NCBI GenBank assembly: GCA_020054675.1
Contig: JAIHAL010000001.1
Span: 248,001-312,000, forward strand
Source: Oscillospiraceae bacterium
GTDB lineage: Bacteria; Bacillota; Clostridia; Oscillospirales; Ruminococcaceae
Direction: 5' to 3'
Length of the DNA stretch: 64,000 nt
Below, piece after piece: positions 8,352-17,056 of this stretch. Numbering within the stretch: the first letter of the stretch is position 1; each line of letters opens with the position of its first letter. The translations under genes were made by a program, and so were the position numbers. The notes under the pieces are model-generated. The model ran no database searches. It saw nothing but the letters and a program-made list of their open reading frames with translations, and was not told the DNA's origin.

Positions 8352-9104
8352 TTATTCAGCCTGTTCTTCTGCAGTTTCTTCAGCAGGAGCCTCAGCTTCT
8401 TCAGTCACAGGAGCCATTTCTTCTCCCTGTCTGCCTTCAATAACAGCATTTGCTATTGTTCCTGCAATAAGCTTAACAGCGCGGATAGCATCATCATTTC
8501 CGGGGATTACATAGTCAACTTCATCCGGGTCGCAGTTTGTGTCAACTATTGCAACTATCGGAATGCCAAGCTTTTTAGCTTCAGCAACAGCAATTCTTTC
8601 CTTCCTTGGGTCAACTATGAAAAGCGCGCCTGGAAGCTTCTTCATTTCTTTTATTCCGCCAAGGAACTTTTCAAGTTTTTCAATTTCAAGCTTAAGCTTA
8701 ATAACTTCTTTCTTAGGAAGGAGGTCAAAAGTTCCGTCCTCTTCCATCTTGCGAAGCTGTGCAAGACGATCTATTCTTCTTCTGATTGTTTTGAAGTTTG
8801 TAAGCATTCCGCCGAGCCATCTTGCGTTTACGTAATAACCTCCGCAACGTTCAGCTTCTTCCTTAATAGAATCGCCGGCTTGTTTCTTAGTTCCTACAAA
8901 CAACACGTTTTCGCCGTTAGCCGCAAGATCACGGACAAACATATAAGCTTCTTCAAGCTTCTTAACGGTTTTTTGAAGGTCGATAATGTAGATTCCGTTT
9001 CTTTCTGTGAAAATGTACTGAGCCATTTTCGGGTTCCATCTTCTTGTCTGGTGTCCAAAATGAACGCCGGCTTCAAGAAGCTGCTTCATTGATACTACTG
9101 CCAT
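8352..9104 (-). CDS. rpsB: 30S ribosomal protein S2
   Basis: Small-subunit ribosomal protein, 250 residues. Family motifs: [19 protein letters not shown] at the N-terminus, [12 protein letters not shown], and [15 protein letters not shown]. The last 20 or so residues are rich in Glu and Ala, an acidic tail beyond the conserved fold that varies among Clostridia. Strong GGAGG site. Transcription starts about 110 bases upstream from the promoter at 9223-9251, leaving a leader with an extensive hairpin (9145-9206). Confidence 0.98.
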   Translation of the reverse strand: MAVVSMKQLLEAGVHFGHQTRRWNPKMAQYIFTERNGIYIIDLQKTVKKLEEAYMFVRDLAANGENVLFVGTKKQAGDSIKEEAERCGGYYVNARWLGGMLTNFKTIRRRIDRLAQLRKMEEDGTFDLLPKKEVIKLKLEIEKLEKFLGGIKEMKKLPGALFIVDPRKERIAVAEAKKLGIPIVAIVDTNCDPDEVDYVIPGNDDAIRAVKLIAGTIANAVIEGRQGEEMAPVTEEAEAPAEETAEEQAE

Positions 9105-9144
9105 AGCAGTTCCCTCCTGTTTGGTTTTATTATAAATTATCCTC

Positions 9145-9206
9145 CGTATGACTTAGCTTGATAATAACCTATAAAAAAATAGGCACCAATTATCAAAAGA
9201 CATACG
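9145..9206 (-). ncRNA. Structured 5' leader of rpsB (candidate S2-responsive regulatory RNA)
   Basis: Three nested stems read from the sequence: CGTATG/CATACG (9145-9150 with 9201-9206), an 8-bp TTGATAAT/ATTATCAA (9158-9165 with 9189-9196), and CCTAT/ATAGG (9168-9172 with 9179-9183) closed by six A/T bases. Internal loops are asymmetric. The whole element sits in the transcribed leader, ends 40 bases before the rpsB ATG, and is not followed by a T run, so it is not a terminator. Autoregulation by S2 is inference from its position only. Confidence 0.6.
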
Positions 9207-9222
9207 TGCGAATTACCTAAAA

Positions 9223-9251
9223 ATTATATCATATATGTATTTTTTTTGCAA
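9223..9251 (-). promoter_or_regulatory. SigA-type promoter of rpsB-tsf
   Basis: Minus strand: -35 TTGCAA (9246-9251), a 17-base spacer, and -10 TATAAT (9223-9228). The expected start near 9216 gives a leader of about 112 bases. The promoter lies in the gap after the ylmC-like gene. Confidence 0.85.
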
Positions 9252-9266
9252 TAGTCAAAAAGCAAT

Positions 9267-9557
9267 CTATTTATATAAATTTTCAAAGCTAAACCAACGT
9301 CTTTTTGTTTGTTTTTCCGGTTCCTCAATTTTAATGAGTATTGTATCTTCTCCAATCACTTCAATTTCCCTGCATTTTATCACTATATCGTCATCCCTGC
9401 CCAAAAGTCCAAAAAGACGCGGACGTCCATATACAACCAGAGCAATTACCGATGCCGTTTCAACATTTACTTCTATATCATCAATATAGCCAAGTTTGGC
9501 TCCGGTTTTTATATTTATAACTTCCTTATGGCGCAGCTCCTGAAAACTGCATATCAT
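9267..9557 (-). CDS. YlmC/YmxH-family PRC-barrel sporulation-associated protein
   Basis: A 96-residue PRC-barrel protein of the YlmC/YmxH family, found in spore formers; its biochemical role is not known. The barrel is clear: the strand motif ELRHKEVINIKTGAKLGYI, then IDDIEVNVE, and a short GRPRLFGLLGRDDDIVI segment. The frame is open to 9623, but I choose ATG 9557 because AAGGGTGA precedes it and because the family begins just there (MICSFQELRHKEV). It follows sigG, and in Clostridia ylmC-type genes commonly sit beside the spoIIG-sigG cluster. About 30 C-terminal residues are charged. Confidence 0.82.
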   Translation of the reverse strand: MICSFQELRHKEVINIKTGAKLGYIDDIEVNVETASVIALVVYGRPRLFGLLGRDDDIVIKCREIEVIGEDTILIKIEEPEKQTKRRWFSFENLYK

Positions 9558-9589
9558 ACAAATCACCCTTAAAGGCAGGAAGTTTTTCA

Positions 9590-9617
9590 GCCGGACAGCC
9601 TGTTGCAGCCGCCCGGC
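9590..9617 (-). other. GC-rich hairpin between sigG and the ylmC-like gene
   Basis: GCCGG (9590-9594) pairs with CCGGC (9613-9617), with a possible inner CTG/CAG. No T run follows in either direction, so it is not a standard terminator. It might stabilise RNA or weaken read-through from sigG into the next gene. Low-confidence structural note. Confidence 0.3.
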
Positions 9618-9672
9618 AGACATTTTCCCTAAACATAATAATACTTTTTATTATCAAATGCAATACAAAAAT

Positions 9673-10443
9673 TTACATATGCTCCTTTATTCTATCCAAA
9701 GCTCCTTTTTCAAGCCTTGAAACCTGGGCTTGGGAAATTCCTATTTCATTTGCAACTTCAACTTGTGTTTTTCCTTGGAAAAATCTTAAAAAAAGTATAT
9801 TTTTTTCACGCGGCAAAAGCATGTTTATTGCTTCTTTGAGCGAAATTTCTTCAAGCCAGCTGTTGTCATCATTTTTATCTCCAATTTGGTCAAGCACATA
9901 AAGCGTATCCCCGGCATCGGAATAAACCGGCTCGTAAAGGGAAAGTGGGTCGCTTATGCTTTCAAGGGCAATTACAACATCTTCTTTTTTTGCGTTAATT
10001 TCTTTTGCTATTTCTTCAATTGTAGGGTCTTTTTGATATTTTGCGGTAAGCTTTTCTTTTGCCTGCATTGCTTTATATGCCAAATCTCTGAGCGAACGGC
10101 TGACTCTTATGGGGGAATTGTCCCTGAGGTATCTCCTTACTTCACCAAGAACCATGGGAACTGCATAAGTTGAAAATTTCACCGGCTGCGATACATCAAA
10201 ATGGTCTATTGCTTTTATAAGGCCTATGCATCCGACTTGAAAAAGGTCATCCGGGTTTTCTCCCCGGCCTATGAAACGTTGTATAACGCTTAAAACAAGC
10301 CGCAGATTTCCGTTTATAAGCTGTTCTCTTGCGGACTTATCGCCTGCTTTTGCCTTTTTAAGAAGCTCGATTTTTTCAGATTCCTTTAATACTTTTAGCT
10401 TTGAAGTGTTTACACCGCTTATATCCACCTTATTGTAGTACAT
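9673..10443 (-). CDS. sigG: Forespore-specific RNA polymerase sigma factor SigG
   Basis: Directs late forespore transcription. The 256-residue protein starts MYYNKVDISGVNTSKLKVL, close to the diagnostic SigG N-terminus (NKVEICGVDTSKLPVL in B. subtilis). Region 2 includes DDLFQVGCIGLIKAIDHFD and KFSTYAVPM. Region 4 ends with FFQGKTQVEVANEIGISQAQ, a helix-turn-helix typical of SigF/SigG. ATG 10443 has GGGGG seven bases upstream; the longer frame to 10491 lacks support. It lies directly after sigE, as in Bacillus and Clostridium. A SigF-like promoter is at 10475-10503. Confidence 0.96.
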   Translation of the reverse strand: MYYNKVDISGVNTSKLKVLKESEKIELLKKAKAGDKSAREQLINGNLRLVLSVIQRFIGRGENPDDLFQVGCIGLIKAIDHFDVSQPVKFSTYAVPMVLGEVRRYLRDNSPIRVSRSLRDLAYKAMQAKEKLTAKYQKDPTIEEIAKEINAKKEDVVIALESISDPLSLYEPVYSDAGDTLYVLDQIGDKNDDNSWLEEISLKEAINMLLPREKNILFLRFFQGKTQVEVANEIGISQAQVSRLEKGALDRIKEHM

Positions 10444-10474
10444 AACAATTGCCCCCAGATTTAGTCTTGATAGA

Positions 10475-10503
10475 ATTATTGTCAGGGGCAAAAATTATTA
10501 TAC
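10475..10503 (-). promoter_or_regulatory. Candidate SigF/SigG-type promoter of sigG
   Basis: Minus strand: GTATA (10499-10503), 15 bases, then GACAATAAT (10475-10483). This fits the forespore consensus GYATA - 15 - GGnnAnAnT with one mismatch in the -10. It lies in the sigE-sigG gap 32 bases before the sigG ATG, where B. subtilis spoIIIG also has its SigF promoter. Confidence 0.55.
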
Positions 10504-10532
10504 GGCGAAAACCTAAGTTATTTTTTGGAAAG

Positions 10533-11252
10533 CTATCCTACCCTATCCAACTCACGCTTCAGCTTTTTTATTATCTTTTTTTCAAGCCTTGATATGTACG
10601 ACTGTGAAATTCCTATTATATCGGCAACTTCCTTTTGAGTTTTTTCTTTTCCGTCATAAAGTCCAAACCGCATTTCCATTATAAGCTTTTCCCTTTTGCC
10701 AAGCTTGCTGATTGCCTCAAAAAGAAGGCTTTTCTCAGCTTCGTTTTCTATGTCCTTATTTACCATATCTTCATCAGTGCCAAGTATATCGGAAAGCAAA
10801 AGCTCGTTTCCGTCCCAATCTATATTTAAAGGCTCCTCAAAAGAAATTTCATTTTTATATTGCACCGATTTCCTTAAAAACATAAGGATTTCATTTTCAA
10901 TGCATCTTGAAGCATAGGTTGCAAGCTTTATATTCTTTCCGGGACAAAAAGTATTAACAGCTTTTATAAGGCCTATTGTTCCTATTGATACCAAATCTTC
11001 TATTCCTACTCCGGTGGATTCAAATTTTTTTGCAATATAAACCACCAATCGCAAATTATGTTCTATAAGCTTTTTCCTTGCAGAAGGTTCATTTTGCTCC
11101 AAAAGCTTAAAAATTTCTTCTTCCTCCAATTTTGTAAGAGGCGGTGGAAGCGTTTCTGACCCATTTATATAAAAAATTTTGCCAAAATTGATTTTAAAAA
11201 TTAAATTTTGAAATGATAATTTGATTTTCTTTATAAATTCTGCAATTTTCAT
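10533..11252 (-). CDS. sigE: Mother-cell RNA polymerase sigma factor SigE (pro-protein)
   Basis: Early mother-cell sigma factor, made as an inactive membrane-bound precursor. The 239 residues begin with a basic amphipathic pro-sequence (residues 1-28), then [18 protein letters not shown]. This matches the SpoIIGA cleavage zone of B. subtilis (YIGGSEALPPPL). Region 2 includes [20 protein letters not shown]; region 4 has [19 protein letters not shown]. Its protease gene spoIIGA is 18 bases upstream and sigG follows, the complete spoIIG-spoIIIG arrangement. Confidence 0.96.
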   Translation of the reverse strand: MKIAEFIKKIKLSFQNLIFKINFGKIFYINGSETLPPPLTKLEEEEIFKLLEQNEPSARKKLIEHNLRLVVYIAKKFESTGVGIEDLVSIGTIGLIKAVNTFCPGKNIKLATYASRCIENEILMFLRKSVQYKNEISFEEPLNIDWDGNELLLSDILGTDEDMVNKDIENEAEKSLLFEAISKLGKREKLIMEMRFGLYDGKEKTQKEVADIIGISQSYISRLEKKIIKKLKRELDRVG

Positions 11253-11270
11253 TTTTTATCACCTTTCAAA

Positions 11271-12140
11271 TCATATTATTAAATTCGGGTTGAAAATTGC
11301 GTCACACTTTCCGTTATCTTCCTTGCAAATCCCTATTAAAGCATCAACATGCTTTATTTCGTTCTTGCTTTCAAACTTTATGTATACATTTTCCGGAGGG
11401 AAAACCGGCAGCACTCCGCCGGAATTTATTGTCGAAAAAGGTATGAGTTTTATTCCTCGCAAATCTTTATGAGAAATTATAAAATCTTTTAAAAAATCAA
11501 TATCATCAGATAAAAAGGCCTCATTATAACCTTGGGGAAGTATTTTTTCAAGCTTTTTAAGGCTGCATACAATTATAGGTTTCCCTGAAAAAACATCCAC
11601 AAGTCCGTTTCCGGTATCAGCTATTGCACAAAGCGAAACTACTTTGCCCATATTTGAAATTATCACGCTGAATTTTTCATTAAGTGAGGCTTTTTTATCA
11701 AGAAAATATCTTATTGCGCTTACCGCAAAATAAGCTATAATAGTTGAAATTACAAGTGCAAGCAGCGAAAAATCAACATAAAAATATGTATTGTTGTAGT
11801 GCACGAAATCCGGTTTGGTTAAAATATATGCTGCAAAAATTACGCCTGCAAAAATAAAGTTTGCCGCATAAAAAAATAAAACCAGTTTTAAAAATCTTTC
11901 CTTGCTTATGCCAAATGCTAAGGCAACTATAATTGCCGAAGCAGCAAGCTTAAGTAAAAAATTTATAAAAAAATCCAATGGCGGAAGAAAAATCATCAGA
12001 GCAAAAAGGCTTCCTATTATTGATGCAAAAACGCAGCGCGGAATACTTAAAAATGTATGTGTAAGCTTTGCCGTGGCCTTTAAAAGAAAATAATTGACGT
12101 AAATATTTATTATTATAAGCACGTCTAAATAAATGCTCAC
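11271..12140 (-). CDS. spoIIGA: Sigma-E processing aspartic protease SpoIIGA
   Basis: Membrane protease that removes the SigE pro-sequence after a signal from the forespore. The 289 residues have an N-terminal membrane half with about five helices (residues 1-155). The cytosolic protease half carries the aspartic motif CAIADTGNGLVD (catalytic Asp in DTG) near residue 185. A GTG start at 12140 with GGAGGG seven bases upstream is preferred over the longer frame, since family members begin with a residue or two before IYLDVLI. First gene of the spoIIG operon, behind a candidate Spo0A-controlled promoter. Confidence 0.93.
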   Translation of the reverse strand: MSIYLDVLIIINIYVNYFLLKATAKLTHTFLSIPRCVFASIIGSLFALMIFLPPLDFFINFLLKLAASAIIVALAFGISKERFLKLVLFFYAANFIFAGVIFAAYILTKPDFVHYNNTYFYVDFSLLALVISTIIAYFAVSAIRYFLDKKASLNEKFSVIISNMGKVVSLCAIADTGNGLVDVFSGKPIIVCSLKKLEKILPQGYNEAFLSDDIDFLKDFIISHKDLRGIKLIPFSTINSGGVLPVFPPENVYIKFESKNEIKHVDALIGICKEDNGKCDAIFNPNLII

Positions 12141-12175
12141 ATTTCCGCCCTCCGTTATTGTCAAGCTTTACCATA

Positions 12176-12209
12176 ATTATATTATTAAGAGATTGTTATT
12201 TCTGTCGAT
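12176..12209 (-). promoter_or_regulatory. Candidate spoIIG promoter with a Spo0A box over the -35
   Basis: Minus strand -10 is TATAAT (12176-12181). At 17 bases the -35 is poor (CAGAAA, 12199-12204), but a 0A-box-like TGTCGAT (plus strand, 12203-12209; consensus TGTCGAA) overlaps it. In B. subtilis spoIIG, Spo0A boxes also overlap the -35 of a SigA promoter. The start would be about 28 bases before the spoIIGA GTG. Confidence 0.5.
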
Positions 12210-12259
12210 TTTGGACATACAGAGCTTATTTGCATTAATTTGTACAAATAAATAAAAAA

Positions 12260-12283
12260 AGTCCTCCGGAAACTCGGAGGACT
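12260..12283 (-). terminator. Intrinsic terminator after the M18 aminopeptidase gene
   Basis: Perfect 9-bp stem AGTCCTCCG/CGGAGGACT with a six-base loop, followed by TTTTTTATTTATTT on the minus strand. It closes the DUF951-prfA-tsaC-coaE-transglycosylase-aminopeptidase run. Confidence 0.9.
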
Positions 12284-12298
12284 GGCTTTACAACCATA

Positions 12299-13696
12299 TC
12301 AATCGGCAAAAAATACCGAAAAAGCCCTATATGCCATATAAACGTCAATTTTAGAAACAATTTCAAACGGAGAATGCATTGAAAGAACCGGAACGCCGAC
12401 ATCAATAACATCCACATTTAAGTTTGCAATATAAGCCGCAACCGTTCCGCCGCCGCCAAGGTCAACCTTCCCAAGCTCGCCCGTCTGCCAAATAACTCCG
12501 TTTCTGTCCAAAAGATTGCGCACTCTGCCGGTAAATTCGGCCGAAGCATCTGAAGTGCCTGCCTTGCCTCTTGAACCTGTATATTTTGTTACAGCCACTC
12601 CTTTGTTAATATATGCCGCATTGTTCTTTTCAAGAACATCCGAGAAAGTCGGGTCATAAGCAGCGTTTACATCCGCAGAAAGACATTCGGATTTTGAAAG
12701 CACTTCCCTTCCGTCACATCCGAAAGCCTTTGCCAAATCATATATGAAATACTTGAGATAAGCGGATTTTAAGCCCGTATTTCCGTCGCTTCCGACTTCC
12801 TCTTTGTCAGCAAGGATTGTAACCGTTGTTTTCTTTGGATTTTTGCAATTAACTCCAGCCATTAAAGCCGTATATGCGCAAACCCTGTCATCCTGCCCAT
12901 ACGACCCAATCATGCTGCGGTCGAAGCCTACATCCTTTGCTTTGATTGCAGGAACGGCTTCAAGCTCTGCGGAAAGGAAATCGCTTTCAATAATGCCATA
13001 TTTTTCATTAAGGATTTTCATTATGTTAAGCTTTACTTTTTCGCTTATTTCATCATCCCTGAACGGCCTTGAACCTATGAGTATATTAAGCTCCTCGCCT
13101 TTTATGATTTCATTTGCCGGACGCTTTACCTGTTCCGTTGCAAGATGCGGAAGCAAATCGGTAACGCAGAATACCGGGTCATTTTCATTTTCGCCGATAT
13201 TTACTTCAACCTTGCTTCCGTCGGATTTTACTATTACTCCATGAAGCGCAAGTGGCATAGCCGGCCATTGGTATTTCTTTATTCCGCCATAATAATGAGT
13301 TTTAAAGAGCGCAAGCTCATTATCCTCATAAAGAGGGCACTGCTTTAAATCCAAACGCGGAGAATCTATATGAGCGGCGGCAATTCTGACGCCGTTTTTT
13401 ACATCTTCCGTTCCTATTACAGCAAAGATAAGCGCTTTCCCTCTGTTATTTAAATAAACCTTATCTCCAGGTTTTAAAGATTGTTTTGAAGAAAATTCAA
13501 CAAAGCCCTCTTTCTTTATAAGATTTACTGCAAAATCAACCGCTTCGCGTTCGGTTTTGGAGCTGTCAAGGAATTTTTTGTAATTTTCACAAAAATCATC
13601 ACATTCCCTTACTTGCTCATCACTTAAAATAAGCCCTGCATTTTTCTTTTTATAAAAGAGCTTCTCCTGCAAGAGCTTTGCCTCGGTTTTTTCCAT
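12299..13696 (-). CDS. M18-family zinc aminopeptidase
   Basis: Cytosolic dinuclear-zinc aminopeptidase of the M18 family (aspartyl aminopeptidase / aminopeptidase I group), 465 residues. The metal-ligand regions are visible: AAHIDSPRLDLKQ (His and Asp), SYGQDDRVCAYTAL, DKEEVGSDGNTG (Glu-Glu), SADVNAAYDP, and the C-terminal LSMHSPFEIVSKIDVY with the last His ligand. The family acts on N-terminal residues of peptides; substrate preference cannot be read here. Clostridial orthologues are often labelled apeA. Last gene of its operon. Confidence 0.9.
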   Translation of the reverse strand: MEKTEAKLLQEKLFYKKKNAGLILSDEQVRECDDFCENYKKFLDSSKTEREAVDFAVNLIKKEGFVEFSSKQSLKPGDKVYLNNRGKALIFAVIGTEDVKNGVRIAAAHIDSPRLDLKQCPLYEDNELALFKTHYYGGIKKYQWPAMPLALHGVIVKSDGSKVEVNIGENENDPVFCVTDLLPHLATEQVKRPANEIIKGEELNILIGSRPFRDDEISEKVKLNIMKILNEKYGIIESDFLSAELEAVPAIKAKDVGFDRSMIGSYGQDDRVCAYTALMAGVNCKNPKKTTVTILADKEEVGSDGNTGLKSAYLKYFIYDLAKAFGCDGREVLSKSECLSADVNAAYDPTFSDVLEKNNAAYINKGVAVTKYTGSRGKAGTSDASAEFTGRVRNLLDRNGVIWQTGELGKVDLGGGGTVAAYIANLNVDVIDVGVPVLSMHSPFEIVSKIDVYMAYRAFSVFFAD

Positions 13697-13711
13697 AAAA
13701 ATACACCATCC

Positions 13712-14296
13712 TTATTCTTTGTTATATATGTTAGTATAGCTTTTATAAGCTTTCATAACCTTTTCAACATAATGCGCCGTAGTTTTTGACGGAATTTTTT
13801 TTAAAGTTTTTCCATCAGAGCTGTATTTTTCATCAGAAAGCCAATTATTCACAGTAGTTCTTCCTGCATGGTAAGCAGCAAGCGCAGTTTCATAATCACC
13901 GTATTCATCCGTCAAAAGTTTAAGCATATATGTGCCGTATTCTATATTGTATTCAGCTTTGAACATATCGTCATAGCTTATGTCCCTGCTGTCGGACATC
14001 CTGTATTTTATCCAATCAAATGCATCATTCATAATTTGCATAAGTCCTCTTGCGCCTACATTTGACTCGGCTTTTTCATTGAAATTGCTTTCCGTTTTTA
14101 TTACAGAATATATAAAATACTTATCCATCCCATATTTTGCCGAATAAAGTTCAACATATTCTTTATATTTTATCGGATAAAAAATTTTCCCGCAAAAATC
14201 AAACAGCTTTAATAAAATCCAAATTATCGTTAAAATAACTCCAATGGCAGCAGCAAGTTTTATCGGGCTGTTTTTCCTGCTAAGCTTCTTTCGCAT
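13712..14296 (-). CDS. Membrane-anchored lytic transglycosylase (SLT domain)
   Basis: Cleaves peptidoglycan glycan strands with anhydro-sugar formation. The 194 residues have a basic N-terminus, one membrane anchor (residues about 13-35, VILTIIWILLKLF), then an extracellular SLT domain. Its catalytic Glu lies in SVIKTESNFNEKAESN, and GARGLMQIM and AALAAYHAGRTTVNNW follow. ATG 14296 has GGAG seven bases upstream and overlaps the end of coaE by 17 bases. The same small SLT protein next to coaE is common in Clostridia; roles in wall turnover or sporulation are possible. Confidence 0.9.
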   Translation of the reverse strand: MRKKLSRKNSPIKLAAAIGVILTIIWILLKLFDFCGKIFYPIKYKEYVELYSAKYGMDKYFIYSVIKTESNFNEKAESNVGARGLMQIMNDAFDWIKYRMSDSRDISYDDMFKAEYNIEYGTYMLKLLTDEYGDYETALAAYHAGRTTVNNWLSDEKYSSDGKTLKKIPSKTTAHYVEKVMKAYKSYTNIYNKE

Positions 14297-14915
14297 TATA
14301 ATACTCCTTAATTTTATCCGATACCTCTTTTGCCTTTTCTTTAAGCACCTCTATACTCTTATTGTTTTTTATTATAAAATCGGAATTGTTTATATAAAAA
14401 TCATCATTATACTGGCAACTCAACCTATTAAGTGCAAGCTCTTCTGATATGCTATCCCTTTTTATAATCCTGTTGAGTCTTATTTTTTCATCTGCAATAA
14501 CGCTTATAATAAGGTCGCAGAAATCATCAGCCCTGCTTTCAAACAGCGTAGGAGCATCAAGCAGGATGAATTTTTCCCCATTAGCGGAATATTTTTTTAT
14601 TTCTTCCAAAATCCTTTCGGTTATATATGGAAAATTTATGCTTGTCAAAAGATTAAGCTTGCCTTTGTCTTTAAAAACAATTTCCGCAAGCTTTCGGCGG
14701 TTAAGACTTCCATCCGGCAGGGCTATATCTTCTTCCGAAAAAGCATCAAAAATTTCATTCAGGCACGGATGGCCTTTTTGCATTACCTCCCTTGAAATAA
14801 GATCGGCATTGATAATTGCAAATCCGTTTTCACGAAAAACATCGCAAACGGTAGTCTTTCCCGCGCCGCTTTGGCCTGTAAGACCAATAACAATTACATC
14901 AGAAATTCCGCTCAT
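14280..14915 (-). CDS. coaE: Dephospho-CoA kinase
   Basis: Last step of coenzyme A synthesis: phosphorylates the 3'-OH of dephospho-CoA. The 211 residues carry the P-loop GLTGQSGAGKTTV at residues about 11-23. The CoA-domain segment INADLISREVMQKGHPCL, LLDAPTLFESRADDFCD and the lid RIIKRDSISEELALNR follow. Start ATG overlaps the tsaC stop by four bases (ATGA), indicating translational coupling. Confidence 0.95.
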   Translation of the reverse strand: MSGISDVIVIGLTGQSGAGKTTVCDVFRENGFAIINADLISREVMQKGHPCLNEIFDAFSEEDIALPDGSLNRRKLAEIVFKDKGKLNLLTSINFPYITERILEEIKKYSANGEKFILLDAPTLFESRADDFCDLIISVIADEKIRLNRIIKRDSISEELALNRLSCQYNDDFYINNSDFIIKNNKSIEVLKEKAKEVSDKIKEYYNAKEA

Positions 14916-15928
14916 AATGTTATTACCTCAAATCCTGCCGCACGCAAAAGCCTGTTGTACACCGCAAGCCCTATTCCTTCCTTTTGAGGGCAGCGGACAA
15001 AAACAATTTCTGCACCAAGCTTGTCAAATTCACGAAGCTTATCAAATATTTCGTGAGCTTGGCGGAGGCTTGTATCGCCGTACGTTAAATTTTTAAACGG
15101 AAATAAATTTTTGTCGCTGTCAAATATCATTGAATATGTTTTTTCAGAATCATGCATTGAAACATATGAGATAAAGCTTTCGAGATTTCCCTCAACAATT
15201 ATTACTCTTGCTTTCGGAGAATAATGCTTATATTTCATTCCCGGCGAAAGGGCCTTTCTGCCATCTTCAAGTTTTTGAAATATCCCCTCATCCGCAATCA
15301 CTTTTTCAGAAACTCTTTTTAAATCTTCAAAAGAAACAAATCCCGGCCTTAAAAGCCTTACGGCATCATTTTCAAAGGAAATTACCGTTGATTCAACCCC
15401 AACATCGCAAGACCCTCCATCAACAATTGCCGGTATTCTGCCATTCATATCGTCAAAAACATGTCCAGCGCAGGTAGGACTTGGACTGCCGGAAAGATTT
15501 GCCGACGGAGCTGCCAAAGCAGTCCCTGAAAGCCTTATAATTTTCCTTGCAGTTTCATTGGACGGAAGTCTTATGCCTATGGTTTCAAGACCGCCACTGG
15601 TGATTTTAGGCACTATGTCCTTTTTGGGAAGAACCATTGTAAGCGGCCCCGGCCAAAACTTTTCCGCAAGCTTTAAAGCGGCTTCCGGGACTTCTTTTGC
15701 ATAATCATATATGCTTTCAAAATTGGCAATATGGACAATCAGAGGATTATCCTGAGGTCTTCCTTTTGCTTTAAAAATCTTGGCAACAGCATTTTCGTTC
15801 AAAGCATCGGCGGCAAGGCCGTACACGGTTTCGGTAGGTATGGCAACAACTTCACCCGATTTTAAAAGCTGTGCCGCTTCATTTATTCCTTCTTCGTTTG
15901 GTTTGAGTATTTTTGTTTCATAAATCAT
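14912..15928 (-). CDS. L-threonylcarbamoyladenylate synthase (TsaC/Sua5 type)
   Basis: Makes threonylcarbamoyl-AMP from Thr, bicarbonate and ATP for the t6A37 modification of ANN-decoding tRNAs. The 338-residue length shows the two-domain Sua5/YwlC form. The N-terminal YrdC domain is at residues about 12-200 (GEVVAIPTETVYGLAADALN, KGRPQDNPLIVHI, GTALAAPSANLSG), followed by a linker with SPGMKYKHYSPKA and a C-terminal Sua5 domain. It sits beside prfA, as in many Bacillota. Confidence 0.95.
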   Translation of the reverse strand: MIYETKILKPNEEGINEAAQLLKSGEVVAIPTETVYGLAADALNENAVAKIFKAKGRPQDNPLIVHIANFESIYDYAKEVPEAALKLAEKFWPGPLTMVLPKKDIVPKITSGGLETIGIRLPSNETARKIIRLSGTALAAPSANLSGSPSPTCAGHVFDDMNGRIPAIVDGGSCDVGVESTVISFENDAVRLLRPGFVSFEDLKRVSEKVIADEGIFQKLEDGRKALSPGMKYKHYSPKARVIIVEGNLESFISYVSMHDSEKTYSMIFDSDKNLFPFKNLTYGDTSLRQAHEIFDKLREFDKLGAEIVFVRCPQKEGIGLAVYNRLLRAAGFEVITL

Positions 15929-15930
15929 TT

Positions 15931-17004
15931 TTATTCTTCCTGAGCCGATAATTTTGCGGCCTTATCAGCCGTTGCAAGAGCATCTATTACTTCGTCGAGG
16001 TTTCCGTCAAGTATATATTCCAATCTGTAAATTGTAAGTCCAATCCTATGGTCGGTAATGCGTCCTTCCGGATAATTGTAAGTCCTTATCCTTTCGGAAC
16101 GGTTTCCGGTTCCAACCTGAGATTTTCTTTCGGAAGCTATCTTTTCGTTTTGCTCCTGCTGCAATGCGTCATAGAGCTTTGAACGCAAAATTTTCATTGC
16201 CTTATCCTTGTTTTTATACTGGCTTCTTTCGTCCTGACATTCAACCACAACTCCTGTGGGCAAATGCGTAATCCTTACAGCCGATTCAGTTTTATTTACA
16301 TGCTGTCCTCCTGCACCGCTTGCCCTGAAATAATCTATTTTCAAATCAGTCGGATTGATGTTCAGCTCAACTTCATCCGCTTCGGCGAGCACTGCAACCG
16401 TTACTGTGGAAGTATGGATTCTTCCCTGCGATTCGGTTTCCGGAACTCTTTGAACCCTATGGACGCCGCTTTCATATTTAAACCTTGAATATGCGCCCTC
16501 TCCTTCTATGCTGAAGCTTATTTCTTTAAATCCGCCAAGCTCTGTTTCATTTGAATTTAAAACTTCAACCTTCCATCCCTTTGATTCGGCATACATGGTA
16601 TACATCCTGAAAAGCGAATTTGCAAAAAGAGCAGCTTCTTCGCCGCCTGCGCCTCCGCGTATTTCAACAATTACGCTTTTATCATCATTAGGATCTTTAG
16701 GAAGCAGAAGAATTTTAATTTCTTCGGAAATAACCTCAAGCTTTTCTTTTGATTCTTCATATTCTGCTTGAACCATTTCTTTAAAATCCTTTTCAAGCCC
16801 GCCGGCATTTAAAAGCTCTTCAGCCTCATCGAAAGATTTCTTGACCGCATTATATTCTTTTATTTTTTCAAAGATAGGAGTAAGATTTTTATACTCCTTC
16901 ATTAAGTCCTTATAGAGGTCTGCATTATTTATAACTGCCGGGTCGGCAAGTTTTTCATTTATTTCATTATATCTTTCTTCAATTAGTTTAAGTTTATCAA
17001 CCAT
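15931..17004 (-). CDS. prfA: Peptide chain release factor 1
   Basis: Terminates translation at UAA and UAG. Of 357 residues, the stop-codon recognition tripeptide PET is in [18 protein letters not shown], which marks RF1 rather than RF2. The catalytic GGQ is in [17 protein letters not shown]. The C-terminal [17 protein letters not shown] is typical. No prmC (GGQ methyltransferase) lies beside it, unlike many genomes; here tsaC follows directly, three bases apart. Confidence 0.97.
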   Translation of the reverse strand: MVDKLKLIEERYNEINEKLADPAVINNADLYKDLMKEYKNLTPIFEKIKEYNAVKKSFDEAEELLNAGGLEKDFKEMVQAEYEESKEKLEVISEEIKILLLPKDPNDDKSVIVEIRGGAGGEEAALFANSLFRMYTMYAESKGWKVEVLNSNETELGGFKEISFSIEGEGAYSRFKYESGVHRVQRVPETESQGRIHTSTVTVAVLAEADEVELNINPTDLKIDYFRASGAGGQHVNKTESAVRITHLPTGVVVECQDERSQYKNKDKAMKILRSKLYDALQQEQNEKIASERKSQVGTGNRSERIRTYNYPEGRITDHRIGLTIYRLEYILDGNLDEVIDALATADKAAKLSAQEE

Positions 17005-17056
17005 AGCACTTCTCCTAAAAAAACAATTTAAAATAAAGATTTATATTTAAAGTCAG

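Noticed and set aside
7933-8514. Long plus-strand open frame opposite tsf and rpsB
   Set aside because: It lies antisense to two certain genes, has low-complexity Ser/Ala-rich translation, no ribosome site and no family resemblance. It is a codon-bias shadow.
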